NCBI GenBank assembly: GCA_964446285.1
Contig: CAYUNT010000220.1
Coordinates: 1 to 6,875 of the forward strand
Reading direction: 5' to 3'
DNA from: CAYUNT01 sp964446285
GTDB lineage: Bacteria > Sumerlaeota > Sumerlaeia > SLMS01 > CAYUNT01
Length of the DNA: 6,875 bases
Shown: positions 4,431 to 6,875 of the stretch, in pieces
Layout: every line of letters begins with the position of its first letter
Numbering within the stretch: position 1 is the first letter of the stretch
Made by a program: the position numbers and the translations under genes
The notes under the pieces: model-generated
What the model was told of the DNA's origin: nothing
What the model saw: the letters and a program-made list of their open reading frames with translations, nothing else
The model's database searches: none

Positions 4431-5597
4431 ATGGGTGAATGGATTGGGCGCGGGCGCAAAGCGCGGCGCGCTTATGGTTTTGATGAAATTGCCATTGTTC
4501 CAGGAGTCAAGTCCATCGACCCGGAAGATACGGATGTCTCCTGGGAGGTATCGGGACAGAAGATCGGATTGCCGATCCTCGCTGCCGCAATGGACGGAGT
4601 GGTCAGCCCGAAATTTGCCATCGAGTTTTCCAAATATGGCGGCATGGCCATTTTGAACCTTGAAGGCGTTTGGACCCGCTACGACGACCCGTCGCCGATT
4701 TACAAAGAGATCGTTGAGTCTGGCCCCGAAGAGGCCACCAAGCTTGTTCAAAAGCTGTATGAACCCAAAATCAAAGAAGAGTTGATCGGACGCCGCATCC
4801 AGGAGATCAAAAAGGGCGGCGCGAAGGCGATTGTGTCGGCGATTCCGCAGCGGGCCAAACGTTTTGGGGCGCTCGCCAAGGAAGCCGGCGTGGATTTCTT
4901 TGTCGTTCAATCCACGGTGCTCACGGCCCAGCATGAATCGACGCGAGCCTCCGTTCTGGATTTGCGCAAGTTCGTCGAGCAAATGGCCCCCGTGCCGGTC
5001 CTCGCGGGCAACTGCGTCACCTACGAAGCCGCGCTCGACCTGATGGCAACGGGCGTGGCCGCCGTGATTATCGGCATCGGACCCGGCGCGGCCTGCACAA
5101 CGCGCGGCGTGTTGGGCGTGGGCGTGCCGCAGGTAACGGCCACAGTGGACGGCGCGGCGGCGCGCGACTTGCACTTCAAGCGCACGGGGCGCTACGTGCC
5201 GATCATCACCGATGGCGGCATGAGCGTCGGCGGCGACGTCTGCAAGGCGCTCGCGAGCGGCGCGGATGCCGTGATTGTCGGCTCGGCCTTCGCAAAAACG
5301 AAGGAAGCCCCGGGCGGCGGCTATCATTGGGGCATGGCGACGCCGCACCACAACCTGCCGCGCGGAACCCGGATTCATGTGGGCGTTACGAGCACACTGC
5401 AAGAGGTCCTTGTTGGCCCGGCGCGGCTCGATGACGGCAGCCAAAACCTCGTTGGCGCGGTTAAAACCTGCATGGGCTACGCGGGCGCGCGCACGATCCG
5501 CGAATTTCAGATGGTCGAACTGGTGATTGCCCCCTCGATCAAGAGCGAGGGCAAAATTTTCCAGCGAACCCAGCACATCGGAATGCATAAGGGCTGA
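4431..5597 (+). CDS. guaB3: GuaB3-family IMP dehydrogenase-related protein (possible GMP reductase)
   Basis: A 388-residue TIM-barrel oxidoreductase. The start IGRGRKARRAYGFDEIAIVP (5-24) and LPILAAAMDGVVSPKFAI (47-64) are typical of GuaB3. The catalytic Cys loop GIGPGAACTTRGVLGVGVPQ gives C222 and T224, and DGGMSVGGDV (261-270) is the phosphate-binding loop. GYHWGMATPHHNLPRGTRI (297-315) is the GuaB3-type substitute for the flap region. The CBS pair that interrupts ordinary IMP dehydrogenase is missing; in its place is EEATKLVQKLYEPKIKEEL. Such proteins are often labelled IMP dehydrogenase (IMP + NAD+ to XMP), but cyanobacterial GuaB3 has been reported to be a GMP reductase (GMP + NADPH to IMP + ammonia). 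Sequence alone does not decide the direction. It heads an operon with purC 23 bases downstream. Confidence 0.9.
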   Translation: MGEWIGRGRKARRAYGFDEIAIVPGVKSIDPEDTDVSWEVSGQKIGLPILAAAMDGVVSPKFAIEFSKYGGMAILNLEGVWTRYDDPSPIYKEIVESGPEEATKLVQKLYEPKIKEELIGRRIQEIKKGGAKAIVSAIPQRAKRFGALAKEAGVDFFVVQSTVLTAQHESTRASVLDLRKFVEQMAPVPVLAGNCVTYEAALDLMATGVAAVIIGIGPGAACTTRGVLGVGVPQVTATVDGAAARDLHFKRTGRYVPIITDGGMSVGGDVCKALASGADAVIVGSAFAKTKEAPGGGYHWGMATPHHNLPRGTRIHVGVTSTLQEVLVGPARLDDGSQNLVGAVKTCMGYAGARTIREFQMVELVIAPSIKSEGKIFQRTQHIGMHKG

Positions 5598-5605
5598 CAG
5601 CCCTT
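5589..5605 (+). promoter_or_regulatory. Intercistronic hairpin across the guaB3 stop codon
   Basis: AAGGGCT (5589-5595) and AGCCCTT (5599-5605) form a perfect 7-bp stem with a 3-base loop. The guaB3 TGA (5595-5597) is inside it, and the purC Shine-Dalgarno site starts two bases after it. A ribosome finishing guaB3 would open it, so it could couple purC translation to guaB3 or stabilise the message end. There is no T tract, so it is not a usual terminator. Confidence 0.45.
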
Positions 5606-5606
5606 T

Positions 5607-5620
5607 AAGGAGCAACTGGC
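5607..5620 (+). promoter_or_regulatory. purC ribosome binding site (GTG start)
   Basis: AAGGAG (5607-5612) lies 8 bases before GTG 5621. This fixes a GTG start for purC; the first ATG downstream, codon 28, would remove the conserved GKVRD motif. Confidence 0.8.
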
Positions 5621-6517
5621 GTGGCCGATTCTTCTCAAGAACCCCTTTACACTAGCAGTCTTCCCGGGCGCAAGCCGGCTCACGTTGGCAAGGTCCGCGA
5701 TATGTATGACCTCGGCGAAGAATACCTGATGGTCACAACAGACCGCCTCAGCGCCTTCGATGTCGTCTTTCCCAATCCGGTTCCCGGGAAAGGGCGTGTT
5801 TTGACCCGCCTCAGCGCGTATTGGTTCCGAACCCTGCCGGCGACGCGCCCGAACCATTTCATCGCTGAACCGAAAATCGACTGGCTGGCCAAGCTGACGC
5901 CCGAAGCGGACCGGTATGTCGGGCGCTGCCTGCGCATCAAAAAATGCGAGCCGATCAAGGTCGAATGCGTGGTCCGGGGCAATCTCGAAGGGAGCGCCTG
6001 GCAGGAATATCAGGAACGCGGCGCGGTGATGGAACACAAACTCCCGCCGAGCCTGAACCTGCACGACCGTCTGCCGGAGCCGATCTTTTCGCCGGCGGCC
6101 AAGGCCGTCCACGGCCACGATGAGAACATCACGTTCGACCAATGCTGCTCGATGATCGGGGCGGATTTGTCGGCGCGGCTGCGCGATTGGAGCCTGAGGC
6201 TCTTCACGATGGCCCGCGAACGCCTGGCGCGCGTCAGCATCACGCTGGCCGACACCAAGTTCGAGTATGGACTGCTCGACGGCGAGCCGGTGTTGATCGA
6301 TGAAGTGCTTACGCCCGATTCCTCGCGATTCCTCATCACGGGACCAAACGGGGAGCCTGTGCCGATGGACAAGCAGTTTGTCCGCGACTGGGTGAACACA
6401 ACGAAATGGAACAAACGCCCGCCCGCCCCCGAGTTGCCCGCGGATGTGGTTCGCCAGACGAGCGAACGCTACCGCGAAATTGCCCGGCTGATCCTGGGCG
6501 AGGAGGCGCAGTTTTGA
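5621..6517 (+). CDS. purC: Phosphoribosylaminoimidazole-succinocarboxamide synthase (SAICAR synthetase)
   Basis: A 298-residue cytosolic ligase of de novo purine synthesis: CAIR + aspartate + ATP gives SAICAR. Visible motifs are GKVRDMYD (23-30, ATP site), TTDRLSAFDVVFP (39-51), signature 1 IKVECVVRGNLEGSAW (112-127), IFSPAAKAVHGHDENI (155-170), signature 2 LADTKFEYG (209-217) and LIDEVLTPDSSRF (225-237). All key charged residues are present. At about 300 residues it is of the longer, yeast-like class rather than the 237-residue E. coli type. In the IFTPSTKAE-like motif the usual Thr after Ala/Ser is Ala here. Both ends look complete. It starts 23 bases after guaB3, and its TGA overlaps the purS start, so it belongs to a guaB3-purC-purS operon. 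Confidence 0.95.
   Translation: MADSSQEPLYTSSLPGRKPAHVGKVRDMYDLGEEYLMVTTDRLSAFDVVFPNPVPGKGRVLTRLSAYWFRTLPATRPNHFIAEPKIDWLAKLTPEADRYVGRCLRIKKCEPIKVECVVRGNLEGSAWQEYQERGAVMEHKLPPSLNLHDRLPEPIFSPAAKAVHGHDENITFDQCCSMIGADLSARLRDWSLRLFTMARERLARVSITLADTKFEYGLLDGEPVLIDEVLTPDSSRFLITGPNGEPVPMDKQFVRDWVNTTKWNKRPPAPELPADVVRQTSERYREIARLILGEEAQF
6501..6513 (+). promoter_or_regulatory. purS ribosome binding site inside the purC end
   Basis: A perfect AGGAGG (6501-6506) stands 7 bases before TTG 6514, within the last codons of purC. It decides the otherwise ambiguous purS start; the next ATG in frame (codon 19) would cut off the first conserved strand. Confidence 0.8.
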
Positions 6518-6810
6518 GCGGCGCCACCACCACACTGCGGATATTTCGCGCGGAAGTTGTAGTCATGCCAAAGTCGGAAGTGGCCGATCCGCAAGGACAG
6601 GCCATCGAAGCGGCGCTGGCGCGGCTGCCTTTGACGGAAGGCACCCCGCCGCCGCGCGCAAGCCATGTGCGCGTGGGCAAGGTTTTTCATCTCAATATCG
6701 AAGCGGCTGATGAACCGTCCGCCCGCCGCGCCCTGGAACTCCTGGCTGACAAAGTCCTCCACAACCCCAACACCGAAGAATTCACCTGCTCGATCGGCGG
6801 GTCTCCTTAG
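6514..6810 (+). CDS. purS: Phosphoribosylformylglycinamidine synthase subunit PurS
   Basis: A 98-residue small subunit of the three-part FGAM synthase (PurS-PurQ-PurL), which converts FGAR, glutamine and ATP to FGAM. PurS bridges PurQ and PurL and has no active site of its own. Family features are the first strand FRAEVVVMPKSEVADPQGQA (12-31), the central RVGKVFHLNIEA, the helix ARRALELLADKVLHNPNTEE and a final strand. It is slightly longer than the usual 80-85 residues because of a short N-terminal extension and a longer loop, LPLTEGTPPPRASH. TTG 6514 overlaps the purC TGA by four bases and has an ideal Shine-Dalgarno site, so translation is probably coupled. PurQ and PurL are not in the window; PurS here implies separate purQ and purL genes elsewhere. 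Confidence 0.9.
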   Translation: MSGATTTLRIFRAEVVVMPKSEVADPQGQAIEAALARLPLTEGTPPPRASHVRVGKVFHLNIEAADEPSARRALELLADKVLHNPNTEEFTCSIGGSP

Positions 6811-6875
6811 CGCTCCTCTTCCTCCTCCCTCTCCTCCCCCGCCGGCGGCTGAAAAAGAAGATTGTCAGGCATTAC
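6807..6875 (-). CDS. Possible C-terminal end of a minus-strand gene with an acidic Glu/Arg tail
   Basis: On the minus strand a frame is open from the right edge to TAA at 6809-6807. It reads VMPDNLLFQPP, AGEEREEEEER. This makes sense of the all-pyrimidine tract at 6813-6840 as Glu/Arg codons. The stop would overlap the purS TAG by four bases, a convergent arrangement. Only about 22 residues are visible, so no family can be named. It could be the end of a larger gene, a 21-residue ORF from ATG 6872, or chance. Confidence 0.35.
   Translation of the reverse strand, partial: VMPDNLLFQPPAGEEREEEEER
6813..6840 (+). repeat. 28-base pure pyrimidine tract after purS
   Basis: Every base from 6813 to 6840 on + is C or T, built from CTCCTC-like units, and it runs into the palindrome CCGCCGGCGG (6839-6848). 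No T-tailed hairpin follows, so it is not an evident terminator. It may simply be the antisense of Glu/Arg codons in a gene on the other strand. Confidence 0.6.

Noticed and set aside
3765..4438. Several short plus- and minus-strand frames in the 3838-4430 gap
   Set aside because: They run through hairpins and inverted repeats, lack ribosome sites and family motifs, and shift composition along their length.
4410..5615. Long minus-strand open frame (about 400 residues) opposite guaB3
   Set aside because: It is antisense to a clearly recognised gene, rich in Arg/Ala/His, with no family motifs. High GC at third positions keeps such mirror frames open.
5507..6535. Minus-strand open frame (about 340 residues) opposite purC
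   Set aside because: Antisense shadow of purC, whose signatures are intact; the mirrored product has no recognisable domain.

Overview
The window is GC-rich bacterial DNA with tightly spaced genes, clear Shine-Dalgarno sites and non-ATG starts. It probably comes from an uncultured lineage. The three-cysteine AhpC, the GuaB3-type protein and the PurS-type purine genes exclude a typical enterobacterium, but the sequence does not fix the phylum. Intergenic hairpins of the kind seen in some PVC- or Hydrogenedentota/Sumerlaeota-like metagenomes are only a weak hint.

Layout. Left edge: the C-terminal end of a SAM-dependent methyltransferase on + (to 377), whose upstream sequence does not look like the rest of the protein. 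A bidirectional terminator (376-411) separates it from a minus-strand block. Read in its direction of transcription, that block holds a 555-residue LipB-BirA fusion (3837-2170), a 417-base gap, an AhpD-like protein (1752-1111) and a three-cysteine AhpC peroxiredoxin (1013-480). A 593-base divergent intergenic region (3838-4430) carries a 100-bp MITE-like hairpin element and the control region of a + operon: guaB3 (4431-5597), purC (5621-6517) and purS (6514-6810). A minus-strand gene with a Glu/Arg-rich tail may enter at the right edge and overlap the purS stop.

How the genes fit together. LipB makes octanoyl-proteins, the precursors of lipoyl-proteins, and BirA biotinylates carboxylase carriers, so the fusion joins the two swinging-arm protein modifications. 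In mycobacteria AhpD reduces AhpC with electrons from lipoylated dehydrogenase subunits. A lipoylation gene beside ahpD-ahpC is therefore functionally coherent, though the link is inference. The + operon supplies two steps of de novo IMP synthesis (PurC, PurS) behind GuaB3, a CBS-less IMP dehydrogenase relative for which GMP reductase activity has been reported in cyanobacteria.

Most notable items: the LipB-BirA fusion with its Ala/Thr-rich linker; the 100-bp element with 17-bp terminal inverted repeats and 10-bp flanking direct repeats; and the terminator-like leader of the guaB3 operon. No tRNA, rRNA, CRISPR array or full-size insertion sequence was seen.
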